64,000 bases of DNA. Source: Symbiodinium natans. Taxonomy: Eukaryota > Sar > Dinophyceae > Suessiales > Symbiodiniaceae. Positions 20,718-31,419 of this stretch are shown here, piece by piece. The DNA lies in assembly GCA_905221605.1 (NCBI GenBank), contig CAJNDS010000377.1, positions 90,715 to 154,714 on the forward strand. Reading direction: 5' to 3'. Every line of letters begins with the position of its first letter. Position 1 is the stretch's first letter. The translations under genes and the position numbers were made by a program. The notes beneath the pieces are model-generated. The model worked only from the letters and a program-made list of their open reading frames with translations, ran no database searches and had not been told where the DNA came from.

Positions 20718-22170
20718 CTTCTTCCCGATCGAAGCACGATTGGGAGGCATTGCTATGGATCGGGCGATACTGCGGTATATCCTGCAGTCAGAGCTTCGGC
20801 ATGCTGTCAGCCTCGTTCATCATCAGGGGGACCAATTGTGCATGTTCCGACCTGAGGTTGAAGCACGAATAAATGCTATCCGGGAGGGAACGCGTCTTTA
20901 CTTCTTCGCGGCGGTTGATGGGCTTGGCACTGGAGGACATTCTTACGGGCACTTCCTGGACTGTGACGAGTTGTTCCGGCTTACCCCGGGCGACTACAGA
21001 TATAGTGAATTGACCAAGAGGATTGGCGGGCTTGCCGACCCATATGTGGAGAAAGCTGTCAGATCTTCGTTGATGGGCGTAGCCTGCGCCTCGATCCAAT
21101 TGAAGGAACGATCCAAGGCGTTTGTACATTCCATGTTGGGGCGGCAGGTAGCCAGGGCAGACATGGAGCATTTCCTCCAGGTGCAGCCACCATCCAAGCC
21201 AAGCGTGATGGAGCTGAGAAAGGCATGCTCCGATGCCCTTATTGGGGAATTGAAGCCCCACATGACTGACCTCCCGCAGCCTTTCCACGATCTCGGACCC
21301 ACCATGAAGCTAGTGCTAGATATGTGGTTGCCGGGTCTGGTGTTGGAGCGGCTCATTGATATGCTAGGCTACCAATTCCTGGCCATGGCTTCAGAGGCTG
21401 AAGTGGAGGAAGAACCCTCTGAGCAGTTCCACTATCCTCAGAAGGCCGCCGTCAAAAGAGCAACCAGGCCAGTACACGTCAAACCTGGCTCCAACACTTG
21501 GCCCATAACCTTACTGCACCGGATTTATCCCAAGACCATGCTCATTTCGATCACACCAGACCTCACCGGCGTCCCTGAGAAGCACAGAATGTGGTTCGCG
21601 GGCAAAGTGCCGTCCAGAGGAAGCGCTGTGCTGGTCACCTTGCGGTCCGAGAGTGGCGAAACGGCATACCCGGAAGTTTTCACGGAACTCACCCCACCCA
21701 AAAGGCTTGAAACTAATGTTGGAGAGAACAAGGCGATGCAGCCTGTGCACCTCAAGGTCGCTCTGCTTTTGAATGATGAGCAGCATACAAGCTTGGTGAA
21801 CCAACTGACACTGCCCAGGGTCAGTCAACTTGTTGTACTCCCTAGCGGGGCATCCACCCCTCTGTGGGACGCACTTCTGCATACGCCTAAGGAGAGGGTA
21901 CATGTGGCCCTCGGGGTGCCTGTGGCCGATTGCCCTGTGGACTCGATCCGTCAGCCACATTGGCTACCTGGCTTCCTTCTCGATCTGGTCCTCATACTGA
22001 TCGTCGGACTAGTGATTAAGGGATATTGGCACAGGTCACGGGCCCAGCTTACACACCTGACAATACTCCCGGTACTCCAGGGCGACACGAGGCTCAAGTG
22101 CAAACTACATCTCCTTTGGAGGGTCCTGAGTATGATGATCCGTCGCGTGACTCCATTCAACTCTGGCTAG
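20680..22170 (+). pseudogene. Middle part of the helicase-associated gene, unknown, one hydrophobic segment
   Basis: A frame of ~490 codons; the first ATG is at 20755 (MDRAILRYILQS). No family is recognised. Features seen: MFRPEVEARINAIREG, an acidic AEVEEEPSEQ patch, and a strongly hydrophobic stretch FLLDLVLILIVGLVIKGYW near 21970-22030 that could span a membrane. From about 22030 the frame seems wrong: another frame reads TGPAYTPDNTPGTPG and LEGPEYDDPSRDS up to a TGA at 22175, so a frameshift lies near 22030. The helicase frame opens immediately after. Probably part of one large decayed protein. Confidence 0.45.
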
Positions 22171-22175
22171 ACTGA

Positions 22176-24545
22176 GACCAAACGTATGAAAAGCCATGGT
22201 CGCCACATTTGCTGGCCGGAATTCTGGACACTCTACCCACAGTCCCGGTTGATGGTCAGGAGGACGCCCGCACTCCTGCGCTATGGCCAGCGGACAAGCT
22301 ACACATGTCACCGGAATCGGTGAGTCGCGAGACCGACCCAAGGAACCGAGCGATGGCCTTTGCCCTCGCTGCTGGTCCGGCCTTTCTGTCCAGCCGATGC
22401 AACACTTATTGGGGGACAGATGGGCACTTGGCCGCGCTCCTCGCCACCTGCGCCTATGGACTGGGAGCCACTTGCTCCTCTGTCTTCATCACTGGAGCCC
22501 CTGGCAGTGGGAAAACACGTTCGTGCGCTTTCATGGGAGTCCTGGTCGCTAGTCTTGCCAGCAAACTCACCCTCTACACGGCCCATGGCAATGAGTCGGT
22601 GAGAGCATACATAGAAGCCGCGGACCGGCTGACTGCGGGGAGCAACAGCTTCATCCGAAGTCGTATTGTAAGAGTACCAGCCAGCCGTGAGAAGGACACA
22701 CATAAACTCCCTTTCGACGCCCATGACGCGGGGCCTGGCCTACTAGTGGCTGCCACACATGGCACGATCATTGCACGCCTTAGCTTTCCTTTCTCCGTGT
22801 TGGTCAATAGGTTGAAGGAGGTAGAGATCCTTCTAAGAGATGAAGCGCAACAACTGGGTACCCCAGGGTCCAACTTCCTACTGTCCCACATACGACAGGC
22901 GCTAGACGTCATGATTGGTGATCACAGGCAGCCTGCGGGAGGGTCTCACCCGAACTATCACTTCGTAACGGAGCTGCTCGAGAAAAAGAATTGTGGCCTC
23001 AACTCCATCCCTCCCGCCCTTTTCACGCCCACAACGTTGCCAGAGGCCCTGTTGAAACAGCTGCAACATGGCCCGGGACCATGGAAAAAGGGGCAAGGAG
23101 ATATGCCGCACTCATGGAGTAAACAAACTGTGCATGCGGGTGTAGAAGTGCCCGGCCTCGCAGCGAACTCCATGTTGGAATCCATCCTTTGCCTCAGTCA
23201 TTATTCCAAACCAAAGGCGGCGGAATCGGTCATGCAGGCGGCGGGCCTCAAGCCTATTGTGGGGACGGCGATCAATATCTCCCTTAGCACTTCAATGCGA
23301 CTCCCGCCGGAGGTTTCTGCCATCATGTACGCATGTAGGTACCCTGAGGCCTGCACTTTTGCACTAGAGGGACGGAGCCCCACCCTCCTAATGCCACAAG
23401 GGCCCAGCCTGAAGCACTTGCTGGAGCGCCCTCTTCGTAGCCCTGCAGGGCGATGGATGGAAACCTGCAGGTGGATCAGCATTAAGGACCAACCCGAAAG
23501 TGAGACCCAACTTGGCACCAGCTTGGAGCTCAGTTGGCTGATCACGGATATAGCCCTTACCTTCGGGCACCAAATCTATGACAAGGCACCCATTGGCTTC
23601 GTCTCCCAATATGCCAAAATTGTTCTGCAAATCAAGTATCTCCTACGGTCTAGCTTATCGGAGGAGGAACTAGGTGAAGCACACGTGAGCCTCATGGAAG
23701 CGTGCAAGGCGTCCCAGAAATGCCCTCTGAAAGGGCATCCTAGCACATGGGACATGGGCGCCTTCAAGAACTTCCTTATCGCCAACCTTGGGGCGCTGAA
23801 GAGATACTTTCATGCCATCACCACAGCGTGCTCGACGGGGCCCACCTTCGGCGTTTGTGTATTTGTCACAAGTAGAGCGTCTCGCTTTCTATACCGTAGT
23901 GAGGCTGGGTTTGGTCGAGCGGCTTCTTCTTTCACTAGAGGGCTCGGCCCGATGATTTTCCTGACACCGTCCTATCGAGACGGAGTTGGAGCCTGCTTTC
24001 AAATGGCAGCCTGCGCGACAGGGGGGATGATCGACAGTCAAGAATACCTGCGTACTCAAGCAAGCTTGTGGAGCATTGCGGATCCAGGTGTTGCCACAGT
24101 TTCGCACAAGCAGGCATTCCGCGAACAAACGGTTGCCAGCTTCGTTCTGCCCACTGATCGTAAGGTAGGGGCAGCTCTCTTTGCCACACCGTCATTAGCC
24201 ACAGCTTGGGTGCTGAAGGCCACTTGGCAGGATGAAAGCACCATCTTATACCGTGACTTAACATACGAGCGCAGAGGGCAAGCCCCCTTGTTCAGCTCCC
24301 AAAAATATTGGGGCACCGTGTCGGAACTGCAGGCTCAGGGACTCACTCTGGAGCCCCTGCCCAATGCCGTGTCCTGCGCGCCCTATCAGGCGGCGCTTGA
24401 AAGTGACGGCGCTGCCAAGTACCTCACGTCTCTCCTGGGCGATGCCAAGCTGTTGGCCCCACCAAAAAGAGGCCGGCACCGCAGGTTGATGCTCCATTTG
24501 AACACAAGGCTGGCATTGAACAGGCCCCGCAAGGCCTGCGTCTAA
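22176..24545 (+). pseudogene. Superfamily 1 (UPF1/ZNFX1-like) helicase domain
   Basis: Open frame 22176-24545, first ATG at 22305. Helicase motifs in order: FITGAPGSGKTRS (Walker A), LLRDEAQQLG (Walker B, DEAQ), MIGDHRQPAGG (motif III, GDxxQ), SMRLPPEVSAIMY (motif IV Arg region), IGFVSQYAKI, and a C-terminal GFGRAASSFTRGLG resembling motif VI. This is an ATP-driven nucleic-acid translocase core of the SF1 UPF1-like type. The C-terminal end is frameshifted at an A5 run near 24470: the next frame reads RPAPQVDAPFEHKAG and continues, with a Ser/Pro-rich tail, to TGA at 24747. It could belong to a transposon, a decayed host gene or an old viral integration; nothing seen decides. Confidence 0.65.
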
Positions 24546-24747
24546 TTCCAGTAAGAGCGGGCAACGCCCTCCAAGAGACGGCGATTGACTCAGACTCCCC
24601 GGGAAACAGCCCTGTACCCGCGGGAAGTACAAATTCGGTGGCTGCCAAGCAACCTCCACCCGCCACCCCTTCAGGGCGGCAGGAGAGTGACCAGATAATT
24701 CTTGAACCCAACTCTGCTCAAGTCAGGGTGGGGAGGCGTCGCAAATG
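24546..24747 (+). pseudogene. C-terminal tail of the helicase gene in a shifted frame
   Basis: The frame overlapping from about 24470 and ending at TGA 24747 encodes a Ser/Pro/Gln-rich, disordered tail ending VGRRRK. It reads as natural protein and joins the helicase if one base is gained or lost in the AAAAA run. Confidence 0.45.
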
Positions 24748-24920
24748 AGTATTTCGAAGTGTTCAAATAACTCACTTTGGATGTGATTCAAATCAGCACT
24801 TCCAAATGAGTCACTTGGGAAGTGTTTCACTTCGGAAGTGTTTCAAATGAGTCACTTTGGAAGTGTTTCAAATGAGTCACTTCGGAAGTGTTCAAATGAG
24901 TCACTTCGGAAGTGTTTCAG
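24745..24920. repeat. ~25-bp minisatellite built on a CACTTCGGAAGTG palindrome
   Basis: About seven copies of AAATGAGTCACTTCGGAAGTGTTTC or variants. The core CACTTC-G-GAAGTG is a perfect palindrome with one central base, next to TGAGTCA, which is itself palindromic. It immediately follows the helicase tail. Confidence 0.85.
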
Positions 24921-25535
24921 CCTGCCTCAAAGACAGCGCGAGGCTCGGTTACCCCGCCACCGCTCCCTTACAGAGAGGCGTTACGGACGCCGTTTGTCAC
25001 GCCCCGGCAAATAGCGACGGACAATGGCCCCCAAAAAGGAGGCTGGGGTTGCCACCCCCCAGCTCTTTGCCGTGAAGTGTTAGCCATGACCCTGCCCCGG
25101 CCGCCGGCGGAGGGCTTGACACCCCAGCCGCTCCGAACAGGCAGAGCGACCCGTCTCCTTGCTCGGCGATTTGAGTCCCGCCCGCAAGGGTTCGCCGCGC
25201 CCCAGGCCGCGCCCAAAAGCGGCAAACCCGTCAGTCCAGAATGAAGCAAGGGACGTATCACGAACGCCATGTAGCACGCCGCGGGCCACAACCGGGCAGG
25301 CGAAGGGAAAGGCAGACAGATGCACATCCCGGACTTCGTGATGCACAGTTTCCCGCAATGCTCTGTGACAGTGATCCGGACCACTGGACAGTGCCCTGCT
25401 GCTGGCGTTTGAGGCCAGAATGGGCCCCTGGACGCGCTTCTCCATGGTGCAAGGACAGGTGCAGAAGTTTGCGAGAATGGGCGGCGCACTCCAGAAACAT
25501 GAATCTGCAGGCGGCGTGAGGTTCACCCCTTGGGC
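24921..25535. other. GC-rich stretch without a supportable gene
   Basis: Overlapping short frames exist on both strands (for example 25080-25526 minus) but none shows domain signals or convincing codon character. It fills the gap between the palindromic minisatellite and the C-rich array. Confidence 0.4.
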
Positions 25536-25975
25536 AAAGGGGGGCTTAAGCCCCCCTTTAAGCCCCCCTTTAAGCCCCCCTTAAGCCCCCCTTCAAAGGG
25601 GTCCCTGCAAAAGAATTCCCTTCGGGGGGGGGGGGGGGGGGGGGCAAAAGGTCAAAGCCCTGAAGCCCCCCCTTAAGCCCCCCTTAAGCCCCCCCTTAAA
25701 CCCCCCCTTAAGCCCCCCCTTAAGCCCCCCCTGAAGCCCCCCTTTTAAGCCCCCCCTTAAAGCCCCCTTTAAGCCTCCCCTTTAAGCCCCCCTTTAAGCC
25801 CCCCTTTTAAGCCCCCCTTTAAAACCCCTTTAAGCCCCCCTTTAAGCCCCCCTTAAAGCCCCCCCTTTAAGGCCCCCCCGTTTTTTGGGGCTTAAAGGCC
25901 CCCCTTTAAGCCCCTCTTTTTAAGCCCCCTTAAAGCCCCCCCTAAAGCTCCCCCCTGAAGCCGCAACCAAGCCCC
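25536..25975. repeat. C-rich AAGCCCCCCTTT array with strand-switch palindrome
   Basis: About 30 irregular units of TTAAGCCCCCC. At 25536-25559 the repeat flips strand in a perfect 24-bp palindrome (AAAGGGGGGCTT / AAGCCCCCCTTT). A run of 21 G lies at 25624-25644. The minus strand is G-rich enough to form G-quadruplexes. Confidence 0.85.
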
Positions 25976-26425
25976 CCCCTCTGTGGAGGGTTTAGGCAGC
26001 AGTTTAAGAGGCCTAATACTTGCTTGGCCTTTGGGCAGCAATTTAAGAGGCGTAATACTTGCTGGGCCTTCTGCGGAGGGTTTAGGCAGCAGTTTAAGAG
26101 GCCTAATACTTGCTGGGCCTTTTTTGGAGGGTTTGGGCAGCAGTTTAAAAGGCGTAACACTTGCTGGGCCTTCTGCGGAGGGTTTAGGCAGCAGTTTAAG
26201 AGGCCTGATACTTGCTGGGCCTTTTGTGGAGGGTTTGGGCAGCAGTTTAAAAGGCGTAATACTTCTGGGCCTTCTGTGGAGGATTTAGGCAGCAGTTTAA
26301 GAGGCCGAATACTCGCTGGGCCTTTTGTGGAGGGTTCGGGCAGCAGTTTAAGACGTCTAAGAGGCTTAATACCTGCTGGGCCTTCGGTGGAGGATTTAGG
26401 CAGCAGTTTAAGAGGCCTAATGCGA
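25976..26425. repeat. ~51-bp satellite, about nine copies
   Basis: Unit GGCAGCAGTTTAAGAGGCCT followed by AATACTTGCTGGGCCTTCTG and CGGAGGGTTTA, recurring about every 51 bp from 25997 to 26400. Frames inside are shadows of the repeat. Confidence 0.85.
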
Positions 26426-26426
26426 G

Positions 26427-26715
26427 CATCGTGTTTGCAAATGGGGGGGGCTGCGCCCCCCCCAACCCCCCCGCTTGTTTAAGCCGGGCAAACTCGCGTG
26501 GAAGCATATGAATCATGTCCAAAACAAAACAAAACAAAACATGGGGTTCTCGGCTTAGCTCCGCGCCACGTCACTGCCATGCAAATGGGGGGGGCTGCGC
26601 CCCCCCCAACCCCCCCGCTTTTTTCTGCCGGGCAAGCTCGCGTGGAAGCATATGAATCATCTGTGAAACAAAACATGGGGTTCTCGGCTTAGCCCCGCGC
26701 CACGTCACTGCTATG
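26427..26715. repeat. 144-bp tandem duplication with a G8-CTGCG-C8 hairpin
   Basis: TGCAAATGGGGGGGGCTGCG and the following sequence occur at 26436 and again at 26580, each followed by GCATATGAATCAT and ATGGGGTTCTCGGCTTAG. Each copy holds a G-run/C-run inverted repeat. Confidence 0.8.
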
Positions 26716-27290
26716 AACTCTCTGCTCCTTGAAACTCGAGTAATGAACACAAAAAACAAAAGAAGAAGCGAGCGGGGTGGAATTGCCCTCAAGCTTCCCT
26801 AAAAACAGTTTCACTTCTCTGGTTTCGAAGAATGAAACCCAAAAAACAAAACAAGATTCGAGGGGGATGGAATTTAGAATACATTCCCTTCTTTCTTGTC
26901 GTAAAGGGAAATGAATGTTTAGAGTCTCATTTCTCTGGTTTCGAAGAATGAAATCCAAAAACAAACACAAAATGTATAACAAGATTCGAGGGGGTGGAAT
27001 TTAGAATACATTCCCTTCTTTCGCTTCGTAAAGGGAAATGTATGTTTGGAGTCTCACTTCTCTGGTTTCGAACATTGAAATCCCAAAAAAATACAAAAAT
27101 ATAACAAGATTCGAGGGGGGTGGAATTTAGAATAAATTCCTTTCTCTCTCTTTTCAAATGGAAGTTAGAGTTTCACTTCTCTAGTTTCGAAGAACGAAAT
27201 CCAAAAAACAAAACAAGATTCGAGGCGGGTGGAATTTAGAATAAATCCCTTCTCTCTCATCTTCAAGATAAAGTCATGTTTAGAGTCGCC
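26716..27290. repeat. GA-rich minisatellite (90-128 bp spacing) sharing a core with 6360-6720
   Basis: GGTGGAATTTAGAAT blocks at about 26867, 26992, 27120 and 27228 with TTCGAAGAATGAAATCC and CACTTCTCTGGTTTCGAA segments between them. No gene. Confidence 0.8.
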
Positions 27291-27535
27291 CTTAAGCCCC
27301 CCTTTTTCAGCCCCCTTAAGCCTCCCCCTTAAGCCTCTCGCCCCCTTTTGAGCCCCCCTTTAAGCCTCCCCCCCTTACCTTTAAGCCCCCTTCAAAGCCC
27401 CCTTCAAAGCCCCCTTGAAGCCCCCCTTTAAGCCTTCCTTGAAGCCCCCCTTGAAGCCCCTTTAAGCCCCCCTTTAAGCCCCCCTTGAAGCTCCCCTTGA
27501 AGCCCCCTTAAAGCCCCCCTTTAAGCTTCAAGCCT
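27291..27535. repeat. Second C-rich TTAAGCCCCC array
   Basis: Irregular AAGCCCCCCTT units in the same orientation as 25536-25975. Confidence 0.85.
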
Positions 27536-28162
27536 GTGTTGTTGGACACCAACAACATCTTGCTGTCTTTAGAGAGACTACTCAAGAATGGATGGAAGTT
27601 TGCGTCAGTGGGAGGCAAACAACGCCAAGCGGGGCGAGACCTGGGGAGAAGAAACCCAGGCGTAGGAACTTGTACCTCCGGATGGTAAGGCGGGGCCTGT
27701 GGAAAACCAAAGACGTTCGAGGTGTTGCAAGTCAGGGCAGTCAAGGTGACTTTGGCCTGTGACTTTGGGAAAGTTCCAGAAAAGGATTGGAGCCTTCTAC
27801 CGTAGAACGCCAGTTCGTCATGTTGGACTTGAGTTTGTGAAGCCGCCGACAGGTGCTTGGAAGTACCAAACCATTGTCAAGGTGGGAGATAAATGGAAAG
27901 TGATTGGAGTTGCTCGAAAGGAAGTCCGACTTGGAAGATCGAAGTTATGAAGCAACCAGGAAAAGCAGGAGGACATTGGAACTGCATGGAAAGTGCTCTT
28001 GTGAGAAGCTGCGAGAAGGATGTCGGAACCGACAGAAGCAAAAATTGAAGAGCATGTGGCAACCCACATTCCAATGCAACTATGGTGCAATTTCTGTGCA
28101 GCAGCGATGTTTTTTTTGAACCGACTCTTGACTTTATCAGCAGCGCAGTGGGTCTTAACACT
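27536..28162 (+). other. Spacer before the first array with a possible integrase zinc-finger fragment
   Basis: Mostly without recognisable genes. At about 28005-28110 (plus) one frame reads EEHVATHIPMQLWCNFCAAA, resembling the H-x3-H ... C-x2-C zinc-binding start of copia-type integrases (a THxP-x3-WCxxC pattern). If real it is a short remnant, as the frame is closed upstream by TGA. The 63-codon frame at 27759-27950 is not recognised. Confidence 0.35.
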
Positions 28163-28568
28163 ACTGTGGAGGCTACTTTCATGCGGTTGTCTTTTAGCTT
28201 GTGTTTAGCAGCCCTAAATGTTGTTCCTTGTTTACAGGAGATTTCGGAGATTTGCGTTGTTTTGCGTTTGTTTGCTATTTTTGCAATGTACTTTTGCTTT
28301 TGTTTGAACGTAGACCTGTTTTGCTGGATTTTGTGCCGGATTGTTTTTTCAAGATGCCTTGAGATCTGCAAGACTCTCAGAGACTTTTGCTAATTTTTGC
28401 GCCTACGGGCCATGTGTCTTTCAACAGATTGCATCTGAGCCGCTGCTCGCTGAGCGCTCTTGCCTCAAGCAGCTCCTAGGCCACAGCTAGCGTACTTGCG
28501 CCATGTCTGCCACGTCGGAGCCTGATTTGTTGGCCGAAAAAAGTGCCCAGACATAGTCCGTAGGGTCC

Positions 28569-28853
28569 ATGTTTGTGCTTCCAAGGTGTCGCAAGCCCTT
28601 CGCAACTCGCTCAGCGAAGTACTCAGTGGAGGAGGTTGCCGAGGTCTTCAAGGCCGATTTTTGGCGATGCGAGAGGCTTCACATTCGTTGCGGGGCGCAG
28701 GCGCGGCCGGCCGGTGCGCGGCCGGAGGTGTCCAAGCTCATCCGTGCGCTGCTTGGTGGCCTAGCTGTGTATGGTTGTAGCAACAGCCATGCGCGGGGTC
28801 AAAGCTTTGGGTGCAAGAAACCAGTCATGCCTTCAGTCAGGTCCTTGGGTTGA
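28569..28853 (+). CDS. 94-codon ORF of the 2.56 kb unit (copy 1)
   Basis: ATG-started frame MFVLPRCRKPFATRSAKYS followed by VEEVAEVFKADFWRCERLH, which has natural helical character, then a low-complexity Arg/Ala part and CSNSHARGQSFGCKK. Copies at 33697 and 36256 keep the same 94 codons, the copy at 31132 gains one codon, and those at 38825 and 41357 are frameshifted. No domain recognised. It may be an exon or a decaying gene piece rather than a complete gene. Confidence 0.35.
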   Translation: MFVLPRCRKPFATRSAKYSVEEVAEVFKADFWRCERLHIRCGAQARPAGARPEVSKLIRALLGGLAVYGCSNSHARGQSFGCKKPVMPSVRSLG

Positions 28854-29239
28854 GTCTGATATGAACCCTGAGGCAGGAAGTCAGTCTTGTTCTATAGCAA
28901 GTTGTGACGTGGACGGTGAAGCCAGGCAGACGTGGACTGTATTCCTTTTTCTGAACCCGATTGGTGAAAGACCAATGTGTACCTTGACGTTCTGCCTGAA
29001 GGCGCGAAGTGCTTCTTAGACGGTCAGCGACCATTGATTCGTATGGCAGGCATGCCCCAGCTTCGGCGCTCCGGTTGACAGAGGTCCTCGCCAGAAGCAG
29101 AAGAACACCTCTTGCGTCCTTCACCCTCTAGGGGACGACCGGTAGTATAATACTGACATTGGCGTGCGGTGATTGGGTGGCGGGTTTCCTGCACCTGTCC
29201 TTTAATAACTTTGTAAATTGCCAAAGGGTGAATCCAGTC

Positions 29240-29800
29240 CTGATAAAGGGGTTTCCGCAGGGTTTCCGTTCATGTTTGTTAAGCTTCTGGAGGGTTTCCC
29301 TGGGTTTCCCTACAGTTTCGCGAGGGTTTCCGCGGGGTTTCTGGGGGTTTCCGTGGGTTTCCTTAGATTTCGTGCATGTGTTAAAACCTATTGGATGGGT
29401 TTGGTAGGTTCCTCAAGGGTTTCGTGAGGGTTTCCGTGGGATTTCGTGCAGTTTTTGAACTTTCCGGAGGTTTTCCTTGAATTTCTCTAAAGTTTTGTGA
29501 GGGTTTCCGCGGATGTCCGTGGGTTTTGTCAAGTTTTGCCTTGGTTTTTTAAAAGCTTTCAGATGGTTTCCCTGGGGTTTTCTAAGGTTTGCGGGGTTTC
29601 AGTGGGTTTTGTTAGATTTTGCGTAGGTTTTTGAAGCTCTCGGAAGGTTTTTTTAATGTCTTGTGAAGGTTACCGTGGGTTTTCCATGGTTTTTGACAGC
29701 TTTGAAGGGGTTTCCGTGGGTTTCTTAGGGCTGTGTGAGGGTTTCCGCGGGGGTTCTGTGGGTTTTCTTATATAGGTCGTGCGCAGGTCTTTAAAGCTTC
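29240..29800 (+). repeat. G/T-rich degenerate GGGTTTCCG(T/C)GGGTTT tract inside unit 1
   Basis: A run of diverged GGGTTTCCG motifs about 550 bp long, repeated in each unit (near 31800, 34370, 36930, 39500 and 42040). Frames in it are low-complexity shadows (GFPTVSRGFPRGF-like). Confidence 0.75.
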
Positions 29801-30038
29801 CAGTGGAGCTTTGTGAGGGTTCCTGCAAAATCTCCGCGGGGTTTCGATTGGTTTTCTCATGCTTTGCGGCTTTGGAAAAAGATGTCAGAAGCTTCAGCGA
29901 GGGTTTCCATGAGCTTCCATGGCACCATGGATTTCCTCAGCGTTACTTCAAGCTTTGGAATTGTCACATGATGCGGTCGGCGCTCGTCCAGATAGGCAAG
30001 ATGCAAGCGGCGCAGTGTGTCGTGCGGCTTTGCAGCGC

Positions 30039-30126
30039 TGCCAGGTGAGGTTGTGGAGGTGGATGCTAATGGCACAGGGAGAATCAGAAGTGACCGCTGG
30101 GCTAACCCAGCTGTATTTTTCCGCAG
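30039..30126 (+). other. Intron-like segment in each unit
   Basis: GCTGCCAG followed by GTGAGGTTGTGG (donor-like) and, about 85 bases later, TGTATTTTTCCGCAG (pyrimidine tract plus AG). It recurs near 32607, 35186, 37727, 40276 and 42833. Suggestive of a spliceosomal intron or a trans-splice acceptor, but no flanking exon frame is established. Confidence 0.3.
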
Positions 30127-30417
30127 GAGTAGGTCCGAGTAGGTTTTCCATATGTGCTCCGGGTCTTTGCGCAGGAAATTGTTCCGAGGCCAGATTCTGG
30201 GTCCGCTTTTGTGTGCAAAAGTCACGTCCGCTTGTGCGTGGCCTCCCCGGTGCCCGTTTCTATTATGTTGATCACTTCCGCAAGAAAGCTGCCTGTGGAG
30301 GGTCGTTGTTCTTTAAAAAAAGAATTCTCCACGCTAGGAGCTTGCCTGTGGGTCAGAGTTGCTGTAGCGTCGCAATCTGGGGAGCGCAGGGGCTCGAAAA
30401 ATGCAGATTTAGCGACA

Positions 30418-30452
30418 CCAAAATTGGGGCCGCCAGGCGGCCCCAATTTTGG
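30418..30452. repeat. Perfect 35-bp palindrome (17-bp arms, 1-base centre), unit 1
   Basis: CCAAAATTGGGGCCGCC, A, then its exact reverse complement. Copies: 32981-33015 (perfect), 35558-35592 (one mismatch), 38107-38141 (perfect), 40649-40683 (perfect). A second, shorter hairpin (TGGGGCCG-CGAGA-CGGCCCCA) lies about 80 bp downstream in each unit. Confidence 0.9.
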
Positions 30453-31131
30453 GGTCGCAGTTCCAGCATTTTCATGTATTTACACATTATAATAAGGGAA
30501 GCTGGGTGCATTTCGTGGCCCGATTTTTGGGGCCGCGAGACGGCCCCATTTTTGGGGTCGCAAGTTTGAGCCCTGGGCTCACGCAGCTGGGTCTCGTCAG
30601 CGTGCCTGCGCCTGCCCTTGTTCCAGGAAGCTTGGGGAGCAGCGTGCAGAACATAAGCTTGGGGATCAGGGGCTTGTCCGAAGCAGCTGCTTGCTTTTGT
30701 AATGCTGCAGCAGAAAGGGAGCTGCAACTGTGGAGGCCACTTTCATGCGGTTGTCTTTTAGCTTGTGTTTAGCAGCCCTAAATGTTGTTCCTTGTTTACA
30801 GGAGATTTCGGAGATTTGCGTTGTTTTGCGTTTGTTTGCTATTTTTGCAATGTATTTTTGCTTTTGTTTGCACGTAGACCTGTTTTGCTGGATTTTGTGC
30901 CGGATTGTTTTTTCAAGATGCCTTGAGATCTGCAAGACTCTCAGAGACTTTTGCTAATTTTTGCGCCTACGGGCCATGTGTCTTCAACAGATTGCATCTG
31001 AGCCGCTGCTCGCTGAGCGCTCTTGCCTCAAGCAGCTCCTAGGCCACAGCTAGCGTACTTGCGCCATGTCTGCCACGTCGGAGCCTGATTTGTTGGCCGA
31101 AAAAAGTGCCCAGACATAGTCCGTAGGGTCC

Positions 31132-31419
31132 ATGTTTGTGCTTCCAAGGTGTCGCAAGCCCTTCGCAACTCGCTCAGCGAAGTACTCAGTGGAGGAGGTT
31201 GCCGAGGTCTTCAAGGCCGATTTTTGGCGATGCGAGAGGCTTCACATTCGTTGCGGGGCGCAGGCGCGGCCGGCCGGTGCGCGGCCGGAGGTGTCCAAGC
31301 TCATCCGTGCGCTGCTTGGTGGCCTAGCTGCAGTGTATGGTTGTAGCAACAGCCATGCGCGGGGTCAAAGCTTTGGGTGCAAGAAACCAGTCATGCCTTC
31401 AGTCAGGTCCTTGGGTTGA
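31132..31419 (+). CDS. Copy 2 of the 94-codon ORF (95 codons)
   Basis: Same as 28569-28853 with a 3-base insertion in CTAGCTGCAGTG, which keeps the frame. Confidence 0.35.
   Translation: MFVLPRCRKPFATRSAKYSVEEVAEVFKADFWRCERLHIRCGAQARPAGARPEVSKLIRALLGGLAAVYGCSNSHARGQSFGCKKPVMPSVRSLG

Larger units (their letters stand above)
19945..26000. mobile_element. Candidate ~6 kb element with an SF1 helicase, flanked by inverted G/C-rich repeats
   Basis: The left flank (19945-20225, GGGGGCTTAA type) is homologous in inverted orientation to the right flank (25545-26040, AAGCCCCC type). In unique-looking sequence, GGTTGCAGCTTCAGAGGGGAG near 20002 answers CTCCCCCCTGAAGCCGCAACC near 25950. Between them lies a coding region broken by several frameshifts. 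This could be a DNA transposon with long terminal inverted repeats, or unrelated genes between two inverted copies of a minisatellite. No transposase was recognised. Confidence 0.45.

Noticed and set aside
25080-25526. Minus-strand 148-codon ORF in the GC-rich stretch
   Set aside because: Overlaps other equally long frames, with no domain or compositional support.
29159-29427. Frames with GFPTVSRGFPRGF-type repeats in each 2.56 kb unit
   Set aside because: They are translations of the degenerate GGGTTTCCG tract, without independent coding signal.
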